Counted from the stretch's first letter, positions 12,552 to 24,312 are shown. The stretch: 64,000 bases of DNA from Jaminaea rosea (GCF_003144245.1 NW_020289981.1:1-64000), one strand, 5' to 3'. Program-made: numbers and translations. The notes: generated from the sequence alone by a model not told the origin.

Positions 12552-13463
12552 TCAAACCACCCGACTCAATATCTCCCATCTCTCCCCCTCCTCCTCCCCC
12601 GGACTGATCCGATCTCTGCTCCATCCTTGCCTCTCATAAAATCTCTTCGCCCCCACATTATCCTTGAATACCGTGAGGCAGAGCTTGCGCATGTGCGTCG
12701 CCCTCGCCAGGCACACCAGGAGGTCCATGAGTGCAGATCCGATCCCGCATCCTCTCAGCGCGGGGGAGAGCTGGAGCTCGTAGAGATAGAGGACCTCGAT
12801 CTTCCCCCATCTTTTGACCACATGCATATTCAGTGGGTCAGAAGGGTGCAGCGGCTCGACGGTGAAGCGGAAGGTGGCGAAACCTAGCAGTTCCCTCTGG
12901 GCCGCCGTCTTCTCCTCAGTCTCTCCTTGGCATTTGGCTGGGTAAAGAAGGAGAAACCTCGCCTCGTCATCAAAAAGTTCTTCCTTCTTCTCCTCGGGGT
13001 CCCATCCGCCGGGTCCAGCGTGATTGCCATCTCTACCTCTGGCGTTGGCGTTTGCCTCATAGCTGGAGCGCATGTTGGATTCGAAGAGGGAAAAGATGCA
13101 TCCTTTCTCATTTGGGGTGAGGGCAGAGGAGTGGGCGAGGTGGAGGATCAGAGGCGAAGAGGCAGAGGTGGCGGTAATGATGCGACCAGATGCTCTACGT
13201 TCAGTGGACTGCTCGGCGTCAAAGGACCAGCATCGCCGCACGTTAGGCGATCCGTCCTGCTCGGGATCCCCATGCTGGGCCAGGGGCAGAGCCAGACTTG
13301 ATACCAGCTGTAAAGCACTCTGAGCTGAGGCGTCCTGCGCTACCTGTCCAGAGTTCGAGCGACTAGGCCCTGCTACCCTTCGACCATCCTTGGCCTTGGA
13401 CTTAGGCTTGGGGTTAAGCTTGGACTTCTTGCCCGACTTGACCCGATGGTTGACGAGCACCAT
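12552..13463 (-). CDS. NAA40: N-alpha-acetyltransferase 40 (NatD, histone H2A/H4)
   Basis: A single exon of 303 residues starts at MVLVNHRVK. The C-terminal half is a GNAT fold with the acetyl-CoA loop LRGCGIGSA, preceded by LYLYELQLSPA and followed by MRKLCLTVFKDNVGAKRFYE. The end, WEILSRVV, matches the YEILSR end of NAA40. Upstream blocks (ALTPNEKGCIFSLFESNM, KKEELFDDEARFLL) also fit NAA40 rather than generic GNATs. NatD acetylates the N-terminal Ser of histones H4 and H2A. The N-terminal 80 residues are basic and disordered. The frame stays open upstream to 13910, so a longer start cannot be excluded, but the upstream part lacks any conserved feature. Confidence 0.85.
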   Translation of the reverse strand: MVLVNHRVKSGKKSKLNPKPKSKAKDGRRVAGPSRSNSGQVAQDASAQSALQLVSSLALPLAQHGDPEQDGSPNVRRCWSFDAEQSTERRASGRIITATSASSPLILHLAHSSALTPNEKGCIFSLFESNMRSSYEANANARGRDGNHAGPGGWDPEEKKEELFDDEARFLLLYPAKCQGETEEKTAAQRELLGFATFRFTVEPLHPSDPLNMHVVKRWGKIEVLYLYELQLSPALRGCGIGSALMDLLVCLARATHMRKLCLTVFKDNVGAKRFYERQGWSRDRISPGEEEGERWEILSRVV

Positions 13464-14072
13464 GTCGACCCATCCATGCCTTTTCCCCGGCTGCGCGGCG
13501 TGCAACGAGCTCGCACAGAATCGTCGTCGTGGTAACGAGGAGCCACAATGGAGTGATCGAGTGAGCAAGGCAAAAGCTGCAACCACTCTCAGCTGCAACC
13601 GCTCCCTTCTCCATCCCTCGCCGCTCCCACTCCCGCTCCCGTCCTCTCTCTGTACCTTATCTCGTCGCGCGCCGCGTGGCGTGGCGTGGCGTGTCGTTGG
13701 CGTGGCGTGTCGTTTTTCCCATTCCTGGCTGGCTGGTTTTGTCGCTCGGCGAGATTTCGCGCAGCCCATCCATGATGCCTGGCGGCGCCGCTCAGCCTGA
13801 TCAGTGCGTCGTGGCCTGGTGCCTGAGCGTGCCGCTGCGAGAAAAAGACGCGGCAGGGCAGGCCAGGCCAGCCAGGGCAAATTTGGCTCGACGAGCAGCG
13901 TTGGGGCCAAGACGAAGGGAGAGAAAGAGAGAGGGCGGCGACTTCACCGAGAGAAGTGGATTCCTAACCCAGGCACGAAGCCAACGAACCACACAGCAAA
14001 GGACTGTCTGTCGAACATCTCGCCTCGTCTTCCCTACCATCATCGCGACTGACATCACCGAACCAGACCAAG
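13464..14072. promoter_or_regulatory. Divergent promoter region, NAA40 and pyruvate kinase
   Basis: About 600 bp separate the two start codons. The half near pyruvate kinase should hold its strong promoter. I see no clear TATA box. A pentamer repeat lies in the middle and is listed separately. Confidence 0.45.
13675..13712. repeat. Short tandem repeat, unit gtggc
   Basis: The unit gtggc or gtgtc recurs about seven times. It is non-coding in the chosen models, though it falls in the open upstream extension of NAA40. Confidence 0.7.
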
Positions 14073-16167
14073 ATGCTTTACCAGCCCATTGCGAGTGAGT
14101 AGCCCCACGCTCGCTCGCCCTGCATAGATGGACGACGACGAAGACGACTAGGATGATGCTGATCGTCCGTCCCACTCCTCCCACTCCTCATCCTCGTCGC
14201 CTGACGCACAGAATCGCAGCTCGAGTGGTATGCCTCGCTCAACCCTCTGGAGCATGGCATCAGCCCGAGCAACAAGTACTTTCGTAAGACGTGAGTGCGA
14301 GCCGCCAAGCCCCAGCCTCAGCCCCAAGTCACAGCGGTGCATGGGGCCTGATCCAGATTGATGCTGAGCTTTCCCTTCTTGTTCCTCGCCCCCGCGCCGC
14401 TCTCGCGCAGCTCCATCATCGCTACCATCGGCCCCAAGACGATGGGCGTCGAGATGCTCGGCAACCTGCGCAAGGCAGGCATGAACATTGGTGGGTGCGC
14501 GGTGCGGTCGCCATCCCTACTCCCTCTTTCCCCCTACTGACCATCCTCACCCCGCTCTTCCCCTCGCCCCCTCCCCGCCAGTCCGCCTCAACGCCTCGCA
14601 CGGCTCTCACGAGTACTTCAAGACGGTCGTAGACAATGCCCGCGCCGCTGTAGCCTCCAACGCCGAGGGTCGCCCCCTTGCCATTGCCCTCGACACCAAG
14701 GGTCCCGAAATGCGAACGGGTATGATGGTCAATGGCGAGGACGTCAAAGTGTCGATGGGTCACGAGTTTTACGTCACCACCGACGACAAGTACGCTGAGG
14801 CTTGCTCGCCCGAGTACCTTTACATCGATTACAAGAACCTCGCAAAGAAGGTCGAGAAGGTGAGTCGCCCTAGCAGGCCAGAGTAGCTGCTACATTCTCG
14901 AGTAGCGCTGACAATGTCTCCGCCTCTTCGGCTTGGCGCGCACCCACAGGGCCGCACCATCTACATCGACGACGGCATCTTGGCGCTCGAGGTCCTCTCC
15001 ATCGACTCCCCCACCCTGGTCCGCGTCCGCGCCCAGAACAACGGCACTCTCTCCAACAAGAAGGGTGTCAACCTCCCCCTCACCGATGTGGACCTCCCAG
15101 CCATCTCGGAGAAGGATCGCCAAGACATTCTCTTTGCGGTTGAGAATGACCTCGACATGATCTTCGCCTCCTTCATCCGCTCCGGTTCCGACGTCCGCAC
15201 GATTCGCGAGATCCTCGGAGAGAAGGGTGCCCACATCAAGATTATCAGCAAGATCGAGAACCATCAGGGGGTGATGAACTTCGATGATATCCTGAGAGAG
15301 TCGGACGGTATCATGGTTGCGCGCGGTGATCTCGGGATCGAGATTCCGGCCCCTCAGGTCTTCATGGCACAGAAGATGATGATCGCAAAGTGCAACATTG
15401 CTGGCAAACCTTCCATCTGTGCTACGCAGATGTTGGAGAGCATGATTGTCAACAACCGACCTACGCGAGCAGAGGTGAGCGATGTAGCCAACGCGGTCCT
15501 CGATGGAGCAGACTGTGTCATGCTGTCAGGGGAGACGGCGAAGGGAGCCTATCCTCTCGAGGCAGTACGAATGATGGCCGAGACGGCTTTCCTGGCCGAA
15601 CAGTCCATCTCGTACGTTCCCCTCTTCAACGAGATGCGAGCCCTCACTCAAGTCCCCACAGAGACCAGCGAGACGGTAGCCATGGCCGCCGTCTCTGCCT
15701 CTCTCGAGCAGCAAGCCGGGTGCATCCTCCTCATGAGCACTTCGGGCAACACGGCTCGCCTCGTCTCCAAGTACAGGCCTCGTTGCCCCATCCTCGTAAT
15801 CAGCCGCGACGAGCAGACCTGTCGTTCCGTCCACCTGTATCGTGGTGCCTACCCCTTCTTCTACCCTTACCCCCGACCTCAAGACACCTCTGGCGCGGCA
15901 TGGGGTGGGGATGTGGACAATCGTATCAAGTATGGGCTCAGCTCTGCACTTCGTCTCGGCATCGTGGAGAAGGGCAGCGTGTGCATCGTGGCACAGGGAT
16001 GGCGTGGTGGGTCTGGACACACCAACTCCCTCAGGGTGCTGACCGTACCTGATGCGGCGCGCGATTTCCAGTTGGAGGGGACGAGCGCTGCCGGTGTTGG
16101 TGCAGGTGCGGCTAGGCCTACGACGGTTAGGAACCCTAGCACTATCAGCCAGGCTGGTGGACAGTAA
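14073..16167 (+). CDS. PYK1: Pyruvate kinase
   Basis: Five exons (14073-14094, 14212-14290, 14411-14490, 14582-14859, 14950-16167) give 558 residues. Diagnostic segments are [63 protein letters not shown] and the substrate/metal region [17 protein letters not shown]. The C-terminal allosteric domain is present ([21 protein letters not shown]). The enzyme converts phosphoenolpyruvate and ADP to pyruvate and ATP in the cytosol. The protein is longer than the usual 500-530 residues because of a short N-terminal leader and a C-terminal extension rich in Ala, Gly and Thr after VLTVPDA. The first four exons are short, a common layout near the start of highly expressed basidiomycete genes. Confidence 0.97.
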
Positions 16168-16674
16168 GTGAGGCGGCGAGCGCACGCACTTAAAAGTCAA
16201 GCAAAAGGCAGCAGCCAAGGAGGCGGGCGCTGTTGAGGAGCGAACAGCGAGGAGCAATGGGGCGAAGCTAGCTACGCATCGTCGCTTTGTCTCTGTCTTG
16301 GTCTCGATACAAAGTGGGTTCTTTCTCACTCCCTTTTCCGTAGTCCAGTGCAGTCCAGTCCAGTCCAGGTTCCCCAATCAATTCATAGAGGTTTCGGTTT
16401 TTGCGACTTTCGGAGCATGAGAGGGAAGGAGGGAGGGAGGGAGGGAGTGAGGGGAGCGGGAGCGAGTGTTGGACTCGCTTCGCTCCTCTGGTCGCGCGAG
16501 GACGGGAAGTCAATCAGGGACGGGCACGGGAGTGAGTCGAGCCAGACCAGTCGAGCCTCTCGCCTCTTGCGTCTTGCGTCTTGCGTCTGTGCGTGCGTGA
16601 TTGTCTTCCGTCCGCGCCTTTTCTCTCCTTCCTACCTTCTCGCTCGCCCTCCTCCTCAATCCCCTTCACAACGG
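16168..16674. other. Intergenic region before the flavin-reductase-like gene
   Basis: The reading frame of the next gene is open through much of this stretch, but the sequence is simple (ggagggagg, cttgcgtcttgcg repeats) and I treat it as 3' UTR, promoter and 5' UTR. No other gene is supported. Confidence 0.45.
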
Positions 16675-17856
16675 ATGAGCTTAACAAGGCTCCCATCCGT
16701 TGCTCGGCGACACCTACAACTGCAGCAGCAGCAGCTGCAACTACGGCGGCAGGGTCTATCTCCTCTTTCCCCTCCTCTCTGGTGCGCAAATCGCTCCTTC
16801 GCATCTTCATCTTCATCAACACTAGCATCAGCATCAGCATCAGCATCAGCATCAGCATCAGCACCGGCATCAGCACCGGCATCAGCATCAGCAACGAGTG
16901 GACTAGGACGAGGGAGGGAAGCACAGTGTCGAGAGGGAGATGGTGGGCGTGCAAATGAGGAGAACGAGCATGAAAGGGAGCAACGGCAAAACCTCGCAGA
17001 CGATATTCGAGCTTTAATGCGTCGTAGTGCCCAACCCGTAGCGATAATCAGTGCTTTTCTACCCACAATTGCTCCTTGCTCCTCTCCCTCTTCATCCTCA
17101 TCCCAACCCTCCACGCGTCCCCTCGTCCACTCGGCCACCCTCTCCTCGCTCACATCCATCTCGCTCCACCCAATCCCGCGGGTGGCTTTCAGCCTCCAGA
17201 TGCCCAGTCGGATGGGCGATGCGCTCCTCCTTGGCTTCGGTAGGCGGAGAGGGGAGGCGAGTGGCCAAGAAGAGGGGCAAGGGGAAGAGGAAGAGGAGCA
17301 CGCACAACCGCAAGCGCAACCGCAACCGCACTTTGTGGTGAACCTCCTCTCCTCCCATCAGGAGAGAGTAGCGGGGGATTTTGCCAAGCAAGGGGTCAAA
17401 GGGTGGGAGAGAGAGAGGGAGCGTTCCATCAAAATCACCGACTCTGCCTCAGCTGTCCCTTCTAGTGCTGTTCTAGAAGAGGAGGGGCAGAGCGAGGTAG
17501 AAGGGCTTCACCCCTTGTCGAGGGAGAAGTTGACACACTCGCGCTACGCCTTTCACGAGGAGACGGGGGAACCTCTCCCCCTCCTACAGGGTGGGTTGGG
17601 GGCTCTAGCTTGTAGTTTGGAGGGATGCGTTGATTTGGGTGGGGAGGGGCTTGAGTTGGATACGGGGGGAGAGGTGGCACATCAAGGGGGAGGGCGAGAG
17701 AGAGGAGCGTCAAAGGGTAGTCGACTCTTTATCGCTCGAGTGCACGCCGTTGAGTCCGTTGGGAGAGGGAGCGAGGGGGAGGTGAAGGGAGCAGAAGAGA
17801 GAACGGGCAGACCATTGGTCTACTGGAGGCAGAGGTTTACGACGATCCGGGATTGA
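16675..17856 (+). CDS. Flavin-reductase-like (FMN-binding split barrel) protein, probably mitochondrial
   Basis: A single exon of 393 residues starts at MSLTRLPSVARRHLQ, an Arg-rich, acid-free leader typical of a mitochondrial presequence. An Ala/Ser repeat follows. The domain begins at DIRALMRRSAQPVAIISAF and continues with HSATLSSLTSISLHPIPRV, FSLQMPSRMGDAL, FVVNLLSSHQERVAGDFAKQ, LQGGLGALACSLEGCVDLG and SRLFIARVHAVES. This order matches flavin reductase-like domains (substrate loop, FMN phosphate contacts, VNLLS block). Reduction of a flavin or use of bound FMN is inferred; the substrate is unknown. Low-complexity insertions rich in Glu, Gln and Ser interrupt the domain, for example near residues 190-220. 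The start is uncertain because the frame extends to 16348. Confidence 0.65.
   Translation: MSLTRLPSVARRHLQLQQQQLQLRRQGLSPLSPPLWCANRSFASSSSSTLASASASASASASAPASAPASASATSGLGRGREAQCREGDGGRANEENEHEREQRQNLADDIRALMRRSAQPVAIISAFLPTIAPCSSPSSSSSQPSTRPLVHSATLSSLTSISLHPIPRVAFSLQMPSRMGDALLLGFGRRRGEASGQEEGQGEEEEEHAQPQAQPQPHFVVNLLSSHQERVAGDFAKQGVKGWERERERSIKITDSASAVPSSAVLEEEGQSEVEGLHPLSREKLTHSRYAFHEETGEPLPLLQGGLGALACSLEGCVDLGGEGLELDTGGEVAHQGGGRERGASKGSRLFIARVHAVESVGRGSEGEVKGAEERTGRPLVYWRQRFTTIRD
16823..16892 (+). repeat. AGCATC/AGCACC hexamer repeat within coding sequence
   Basis: Roughly eleven units of agcatc or agcacc code for alternating Ala and Ser with some Pro, just after the leader of the flavin-reductase-like protein. 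Length variation here would stay in frame. Confidence 0.85.
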
Positions 17857-17915
17857 TTGGGTTCATAAGATGTCTACCCGCCACGCTGCCACCCCTCATC
17901 AGCAGTACGATAGCG

Positions 17916-19299
17916 CTACACCACTTCGGCCAGCGTACCCAGCAAGACTTCACCCCACAATCCGGCCTCGACGTCCTCCCTGCTCTTCGCGCCCTTGGAG
18001 CGCATCCCGACCAAGCCCTCACTTACTCTCCTCCAAGGTACCTCCCCCGCCCACCAGCTCGCCGCCCCTCGCGCATGGGTAGGGACGCGAAGGGAGTAGG
18101 GCACCTCATTGGCCAAGAACCTATCCCCTGCTGCAGGCGAGAGAAGGAGCGTTTCCAACGCAGCGGCCATGTGGGCCATCCCTTCTTGCCCCTGCTCCAC
18201 CGCATCGCCATCGCCGTGCCCGGGGCTCATCCACGCCACTTTTCCTCCGCCTGCGACATTCTTCAAGTGCTGCAGAGCCTCAAGGTTGCGACGTCTCCAC
18301 CAGTTGAGCTTCTCCATCTGGCCCACAGCAGCCGCTCCTACCTTGTCCCCTGCTGGGTCGGTGAGGGAGGCAAGATCGGCGGTATAGGAAGACCAAATCG
18401 TTAGGTCGGGGGAACGACGTCGTCGTGGGTGGGGGAGGGAGGGAAGGGAGGAGTGGGAAGGGGAGGACCAAGAGGTCAAGAGAGGGAGGAGAAGACTACT
18501 CAGCCTCGACTCGACGGAATGGCTGCCGAGGGGTGCGAGGCCTGTGTGGGGGAGGTGGTGGATTAAGAGGCTGTGCGAGAGGAGTGGGGGGGAGGGGGTT
18601 GCAATGTATGCATGTGCATCATGTCAGTTCAAGTACATCAATGATAGCCAGAAACCCCTCGGCGTGCAGGGAGGCTTGCACTCACTCGACCCTCTCCACA
18701 TAACAATAGCTACCCATGCCCAACTTGGCCACCTCCCCCTCGACACGCTCTAGTGCCTGACCCCAGGGATGCGCCACGTCGACCTTTGCACTTCTCCCGC
18801 CTAGAGTACCGCACAACCTCTCCAGACGGGAATGGGTGGGCTCTTCATCCCCCACTACCAGTAGGGTGCGATTGGCCAGCCAAGGTAGGGAGGCAGAGGA
18901 GGAGGAGGAAGAAGATAGGGAAGAGACGATGGAGCTCTCAGGGCAAAGGGAGTCGAATGTCGACCATTTCGGCTGAGCAGAAGCAGAAGCAGAACCACCA
19001 CCAAGATCGATCCACCCGGGCAGTCGTAATGGCCTACATCCTTTCGTTCCTGTGACTCCTGTTCGCCCCGCCGCAGCACTCTTGAGCCCACCGGCCACGT
19101 AACCCTCCAAGCCGCGGGCCGCGCTGGCTACGTCGTCGGGGGATCGAAGGGTGAAGAGGAGGGAGAGGGAGAGGAAGAGGGTGCAGAAGAGGGTGAGGAA
19201 GTTGCCTGCACGCAGCACGAGGGGGGCGGCTGCTACGTAGAGGACGCCTGAGGTGGATTTGGGGCGCGGTCTTGTTAGGGGACGTTGGTTGGAGGGCAT
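17916..19299 (-). CDS. Type II membrane protein with SGNH/PC-esterase-like domain
   Basis: Two exons (19299-18686, 18570-17916) give 422 residues. An N-terminal anchor near residues 30-50 (NFLTLFCTLFLSLSLLFTL) follows a short basic tail, the usual layout of Golgi enzymes. Around residue 155 the segment LANRTLLVVGDEEPTHSRLE resembles block I of SGNH/PC-esterase proteins, but the nucleophile position reads GDE instead of GDS. The second exon begins DLLIHHLPHTGLAPLG and contains LTIWSSYTADLASL and WRRRNLEALQHLKNVA, which fits the alpha/beta layout of this group. An acyl-esterase role on glycans would be expected for an active member; the changed Ser suggests this copy may be inactive or only distantly related. 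The splice join keeps the frame exactly. Confidence 0.5.
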
Positions 19300-19549
19300 G
19301 GCTGGTGTGGGAGTGGTAAGTAAGGGAAGGCAAGGAAAGTGAGCGCAAGGCACGCATACGCGCACGCACCCACGTTGGGCGAGGCGAGCGGAGAGGCGAT
19401 TATGTAAGCACATCGCAACTGGCTGCGACACTCATTTCAGTCTTCCCACTCCGCCCCGCCTTCCGCGCTTCCGCCCTCGCTCGCCCTCTCGCGTTGCTCT
19501 TTTGTTTTCTCGTTCCTTAATACACGCCCGCCCGCCCACTCGCGAGCCC
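19300..19549. promoter_or_regulatory. Divergent promoter region, SGNH-like gene and formyl-THF deformylase
   Basis: These 250 bp between opposite start codons are rich in pyrimidine on the deformylase side. No TATA box is evident. Confidence 0.4.
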
Positions 19550-20908
19550 ATGACTGTCCCGCCGCCCATGATGAGGACAGCCCTCCTCTCTGTTAGAAGG
19601 CCAGGCCTCGCCGCTCTCCTCTCACACAGGGCAACAGCAGCGGCAGCAGCGGCGGCATTGCCTCACATTCGCACCCTTCGTTCCCTGGCGGACCTAGCTG
19701 GTGACCTGCAGGGCCAGTCGAGCAAGTCCCACAACCCCACCTCCAGCCCCAGCACCAGCCCCAGCCCTACCGCCTCCACAGCAAAGCCCATGTCAGACGT
19801 CAAACATTCCCCCCTACCCAGCACCACCGCCACAGGCAAAGCTTCGTCCTCCCCGCACCAATCCCTCATCCTAACCCTCTCCTGCCCAGACCGAAGCGGG
19901 ATAGTCCACTCAGTCACGGGCTGGCTCGCCTCCCGTTCCTTCGATATCCGTGACTCGGCCCAGTATGGTGATCCGGACACGGGTCGTTTCTTCATGCGCG
20001 TGCACGCCAATGGGCCCAAGGGTAGGGTAGTGGATCTGAACGGGTTGAGGGGAGAGTTTGAACGCGATGTAGGTGGAAAGATGGGGATGGAATTTGAGAT
20101 TCATGATGAGGGGAGAAAGGGAAAGGTGATGCTGATGGTTAGCAAGATTGGGCGTGAGTGCGCGATAAGAGGGCGGGGCGAGCCGACTCCTTCTCCCAGG
20201 ACGCTCCTTGCTGACACACTCTCTCTCTCCGTCCTCACCTCGCACATACAGACTGCATCCACGACCTCCTCTATCGCCACTCAGTAGGCACCCTCCCCGT
20301 CTCTATCCCCTGCATTGTCTCAAACCACACCACCTTTGCCACCCTAGCAGCGCAGCATGGCATTCCCTTCCACCACCTTCCCATCGATGGGCAACACACC
20401 AAGGAATGGCAAGAGGAGCAGATCCTCCAACTAATCGAGGAACACGACATCGACCTCGTCGTCCTAGCTCGATATATGCAGATCTTGAGCCCCAAGTTGT
20501 GCGAGGTAATGAGGGGTAAGATGATCAATATTCATCACTCCTTCCTTCCGTCGTTCAAGGGGGCAAAGCCTTACCATCAGGCACATCAGCGAGGGGTCAA
20601 GCTGATTGGAGCTACGGCGCACCTGGTCACGTCGGATCTGGACGAGGGCAATATCATTCAGCAGGGTGAGCAGACGTGCACCGCCTCCCCTTTTTAGCTC
20701 CTCTTGGATAGCTGGTGCTGACATCCACCCCTCCCCCTCCCCCGCACGCGCACGCACAGACGTCGAGCGTGTCTCTCACTCTGACTCGCCTTCTGACCTA
20801 GTAAAGAAGGGGTCCGAAATCGAGACGCGCGTGCTTGCTCGAGCAGTTACGTGGTTCGCGGAGCATCGCGTCCTCGTCAATGGCAACAAGACGGTCGTGT
20901 TCGACTAG
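19550..20908 (+). CDS. Formyltetrahydrofolate deformylase (PurU type), probably mitochondrial
   Basis: Three exons (19550-20153, 20252-20665, 20760-20908) give 388 residues. An Arg/Ala-rich leader ([18 protein letters not shown]) suggests mitochondrial import. An ACT domain follows, from [20 protein letters not shown] to about residue 200. The formyltransferase-like catalytic domain has the Asn-His pair in [17 protein letters not shown], the block LIGATAHLV and the Asp in [12 protein letters not shown], the triad expected for this fold. The enzyme hydrolyses 10-formyl-THF to formate and THF in one-carbon metabolism. Length after the leader matches bacterial PurU plus insertions. The frame is open to an earlier Met at 19502, so the leader could be longer. 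Confidence 0.9.
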
Positions 20909-21066
20909 ACTAGGCGGGAGGAGGAGGAGGAGGAGGAGGACGACAGGTTCAAGGCGGATGGGGGGGGGCCAAATATGCTACGCATCAGGACTGCCTTGCC
21001 TCGCTTTATACTTGACTAATCATTGATAGACATTCATACTTCTTTTTTCTTCGCCTTCGCACAACC

Positions 21067-24026
21067 TCACCCGCTCAAGGCAGACGATGAGGAGCCGAGC
21101 ACCTCCCTCGCCACCTCACACGCCCACAGAGCGCGCTCAACTAACTCCCCCTCCCCACCGACAATCCCCCTCACCCTCTCCTCGCTCATCTCCGCCACAA
21201 CGAAAAAGTGCAACCCCCGCCTGAGCTCATCGTTACCCCCAACACCCCTGCGCAGTACGTCCTCTATCGCGGTGCGATCCGCGACCTTGCTGCCCTTGAG
21301 CGTGGCTGGATTGCGAGTCTGTGTAGCCAGCAAGGTGTGCACGAGCACCAGGCGCAAGAAGTCCCTTCCCCTCCCCTGCGGGCGAAGAGAGGTAAAGGGA
21401 ACCGTACGCAGTACATTGAGGCTCAACGACCCGCGGGAGAGCCACCATCCGTACGCCCTTGCGAGGTGATGCAGCTTGGTGCGAGCCACCACCCCTCCTC
21501 CTTCCCCTCGTCCCTCCCCCTCCCCCTCGTCATCAGGATTATCGAAGTCCCCCTCGTCCTCATCCTCCTCGTCACCAACAACGGATCTTCCACCAACCCG
21601 CTTCTCTCCCAACTCCCCGCGTAGATAGTCCCAAAGACAGAACTGCATAGTCACCCTCGTCCCTGCATCCAGTTCGGCCAACCTGGCCCCCACAAGCGCG
21701 TAATAGGGATTATACTCGCGCTCCCGACCCAAGCAGTGCAGGAGGACGCGTACCGTTTCGCGGCGTAGGGCCGACGAGGAGGAGGAGGAGCCTTTGGAGG
21801 AGGAGCCCGTGGAGGTGGACGAGGGGAGCCGCAAAGAGAGGAGACGCTCCGCCGTTTCCTGCGGGGAGAGGGATGAAGGGTCCATCAAGGTGGTAAAAAC
21901 CAGTCGGCGTGAAGGCGTGTTCATGCCGTGTCGTCGGGCGAGAGCCAGTAGCGTTGCTTGAGCGTCGTCGTCGTCATCGTCGCCATTCTGGCCAGCCGCG
22001 TTACCCTGGACCGCCGACGTGAGGGATCGCTTCGTCGTGACTGATTCCACCCCTAAAGCTTGTCCAATCCCGACCGCGCCAGACCCGGCATCCGCACCCG
22101 CGCCTTGAAACTGGTCCTCATCCTTCCAAGCCGCCCCTACCAGCCACCATTTCCCGCGCGTTTCCGCCTCCTGCAAGTCCTTCAACCCCACCCTCAACGG
22201 TTCACCATAGCTCCTCAAAGTACGCTTCTTATCCATCGCGCCCAGATACTTCTTCATATTGCTTAACAGATGCGCAGTTGGCGACTCGTTCTGCTGCTGA
22301 TGTTGCTGCTGGCGCTGACGCTTCGAGGAGCTGGAAGAGGATTTAGAGGAGATATCGCTGAGGGTTTCGAGCATGAAGCGTGTGCGCGATGATGAGGAGC
22401 TGGCGGAGGAGGTGGTGGTGGAACGTCGTTGTGCCAATGCGACAATTTCGCGCAACGAAGCCGAATCGTCCATCCTGAGCTGGGGGCCGCAGGTCTTGAC
22501 CATTTTGAGTAGACATTCTACATCCACCTCGCTCAGCGGACGCTCCCCTTCCCGCTCCCGCCCCGTCTTGATTTCTACTGAGTCTCCGCTGCGGGTGCTG
22601 GCATCGACGTCGCCGCCCGCGCCGAGGAAGAGGCGGACGAGGTCGTATATGAGCGGGCAGGCTATCACCTGCAGGTTGTACAGGTGGGCAGCGAGGGAGA
22701 CGAGATTGGTCAACTCGCGACTGCGCTCCTGCTCTTGCTCTTGCTCGTCTTCCTCCCCTTCTGCGCTCGTAGCCGCGGTTATGGTGGACTTGCGAGCTTC
22801 CTCGTAGTGTCGCCTGAGATCGCTTACCATCTCCTGCACGAATCCGGCAACAAACTCCACCCCTACGACTCGGTAGAGGGCCCCAACAAGCGCTGCGTGG
22901 ACGACGACAAAGGTGTCCGTCAACAGGACATTGCTCGTGCGGCTGGCAATGGTCTCGATGATGATGCGTGCGAGGGCGTGGGACACCTCTGCCCTTCGAC
23001 CGTGTTCGCGATAGATGGCCTCGAGAGAAGAGACGATCGAATCCACATTGGCGTCGCCTAGTCGGTTCAGGAGGCCTTGTAGCTGGCGGTGGAGTTTTTG
23101 GTGAGAGGGATCCGAACTGGTGGCGGAGGGGGAGGAAGAGGAGGCCGCCACCGCTGCTGCGCGGGCTGCAGGGGGAAGGTAGCGTCCTGAGCCCGGTGCG
23201 GTGCTGGTGGGAAGGGCTGCACCGTAGGGATTGATCTTGGGCGCGTGTGGGGCCGAGTCGTCGTCGCTTTCCAAGTCGCTGCCCGCTTCTTCTTCGCTGG
23301 CGAGCGAGCTGGCAGAACCTACCACACTCTCTGATCCCTGCGAGTCGTCGTCGTCGTCGTCGTCGTCCTCTTCCTCCTCGCTGCCACTATCATCCTCACC
23401 CTCCTCATCCTCCTCACCGTCATCATCGTCACTCCCCTCCCCCTCCCCATCTTCATACATCCCCGGATAAAACCTATCCAAATCCTCCAAGAGCTCATCA
23501 TACCCATCCTCCTCCTGCACCGCTTCATCCGCATCATTGCCATTGCCCTTTCCCTTACCCTTGCCCCTCTTCTTCTCCCCATCCATCCTCAACATAGCCT
23601 CCAACCACTGAATCTCATCATCCTCATCCTTCTCCGCTTGGGTCCTCGTAGTGGAGCTCACCGCTCGTTGTCTCCTCTTCGTCTGACCCTTCTTCTTATT
23701 TGTGCCATTCGGATGATCGAAACAGGAAGAAGACGAGCCTTGCGCGTCGAGGAGACGTTGAAGTGCTGACGGGCCCTTAGAGTCGGCGGCGTCATGGCTG
23801 GCACTTCTTTTCGCCTTCTTCCTTTGGGGGGGAGGAGGGACGTTGCTGAACATTTCCTCCTCGTCCTCGTCGTCAGTCGATTGGTCGAGTTTATACTGTC
23901 GTGCAGTCATGTACTCCTCCTCTTCGCCATCAGGTTGTCGTCGTTTCCCCTTGTCGAGGGGTGCTATTCCCCTACTGTGCGTCCCGTCGTTGTCACTCCT
24001 ATTCATCCTCCCTGCTTGCTGACGCG

Positions 24027-24058
<32 letters not shown>

Positions 24059-24312
24059 GGATGTCGAGCATGATTTCTCCCACCTTTAGCTTGCTTCTTT
24101 ACCTCCCTCTGCCTTTTGCGTTCCTCTTTACGACCTAGCACTCCACCCCCGCCACGTCCACCTCGTCCAAGTCCACCACGACCACCTCGCCCGCCTCGCC
24201 CACCTCGAGAGCCACTCTCCCCAAAAGTTTTCGGCTTGGGCTTGGCGATTCCCAACTCATCCTGTAGAGCGACAGGCAGCTTCGTCGTGGATTTGCCAAA
24301 AGGAGGGGGCAT
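21067..24312 (-). CDS. SGD1: Nucleolar MIF4G/MA3 protein Sgd1 (NOM1)
   Basis: An intronless frame of 1081 residues starts at MPPPFGKSTTKLP. The N-terminus is a Gly/Arg-rich (RGG) tail with a poly-Gln run, then Lys-rich and strongly acidic stretches (Asp/Glu runs near residues 290-370), as in Sgd1/NOM1. The MIF4G domain starts near residue 425 (HRQLQGLLNRLGDANVDSI, SLEAIYREHGRR) and contains VEFVAGFVQEMV. A C-terminal MA3 region includes NTPSRRLVFTTLMDPSSLS and ETVRVLLHCLGREREYNPYY, the latter typical of this family. Sgd1 acts in 40S ribosome subunit maturation in the nucleolus. The divergent neighbour Utp7 works in the same pathway. Confidence 0.88.
24028..24057 (-). repeat. CAG trinucleotide tract coding poly-Gln in Sgd1
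   Basis: About ten uninterrupted CTG units on the plus strand encode poly-Gln near the N-terminus of Sgd1. Confidence 0.9.

Noticed and set aside
13464-13910. N-terminal extension of NAA40 in the same frame
   Set aside because: It includes a simple pentamer repeat and has no conserved residues; the start at 13463 gives a normal-size protein.
16514-17159. Minus-strand frames with Met/Leu or Asp/Ala repeats
   Set aside because: They are the antisense reading of the AGCATC repeat and the flavin-reductase-like gene.
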